DNA of 5,259 nt from Syntrophaceae bacterium UBA5764 (GTDB lineage: Bacteria > Desulfobacterota > Syntrophia > Syntrophales > Smithellaceae). The stretch lies in the NCBI GenBank assembly GCA_002418825.1, contig DIEW01000069.1, forward strand, positions 1 to 5,259, given 5' to 3'. Under the pieces are notes generated by a model. The model worked only from the letters and a program-made list of their open reading frames with translations, had not been told where the DNA came from and did no database searches. Each line of letters opens with the position of its first letter. The stretch's first letter is position 1. The translations under genes and the position numbers were made by a program. Shown here in pieces: positions 5,215-5,259 of the stretch.

Positions 5215-5259
5215 TGGTGGGTCAGGGCAGAATTGAACTGCCGACACTCGGATTTTCAG
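5215..5259 (-). tRNA. tRNA-Phe(GAA), 3' portion (cut by the window edge)
   Basis: The minus strand reads from the anticodon loop CTGAAAA (5259-5253), with U33 followed by the anticodon GAA (5257-5255). Next come the 3' anticodon stem TCCGA, a five-base variable region GTGTC, the T-arm GGCAG-TTCAATT-CTGCC, the acceptor strand CTGACCC, discriminator A and an encoded CCA (5217-5215). All lengths match the standard cloverleaf. The window ends exactly at the first base of the anticodon loop, so the 5' half lies beyond it; it should end its acceptor strand in GGGTCAG. Placing U33 differently does not give a valid loop, so Phe is the best reading. Confidence 0.87.

Noticed and set aside
1..5259. CRISPR arrays, insertion sequences, phage genes or toxin-antitoxin pairs
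   Set aside because: No regularly spaced repeats, transposase motifs, terminal inverted repeats or recognisable small toxin/antitoxin genes were seen on either strand.

Overview
The window looks like chromosomal DNA from a strictly or mainly anaerobic bacterium. It holds a flavin reductase-rubredoxin fusion of the Moorella Hrb type, two B12-binding-type radical SAM enzymes and a tRNA-Phe with encoded CCA. The gene content would fit a Desulfobacterota/Syntrophia-like lineage, but that placement is an impression from gene content, not a computed result.

Layout, right to left along the minus strand. The right edge carries the 3' part of a tRNA-Phe(GAA) gene (5215-5259) and its strong intrinsic terminator (5167-5203). 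Close behind comes a tight minus-strand operon: a B12-binding-type radical SAM protein (3820-5139), then after 18 nt a GTG-started KAS III-like condensing enzyme (2659-3801). Next is the broken N-terminal stump of an AmpG-like MFS transporter (2330-2595). A plus-strand hrb-like gene (1628-2323) runs convergently into that stump. A divergent promoter region of about 170 bp (1461-1627) separates hrb from a second minus-strand operon. That operon encodes a small two-helix membrane protein (1050-1460), an acyl carrier protein (732-1004) and a second B12-binding-type radical SAM protein (699 down to base 1, continuing out of the window).

How the genes may work together: an ACP, a KAS III-type ketosynthase, two radical SAM enzymes with N-terminal cobalamin-binding-like domains and a small membrane protein form a plausible non-canonical acyl-lipid or polyketide-like pathway. 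In such a pathway ACP-bound chains would be started or condensed and then modified by radical chemistry. The product cannot be read from the sequence. The hrb-like gene has its own promoter and opposite orientation. It may be an unrelated oxygen/NO-defence gene that landed inside the lipid locus, or an electron donor that protects or serves it. The truncated transporter next to its 3' end shows the locus has been rearranged at that point.
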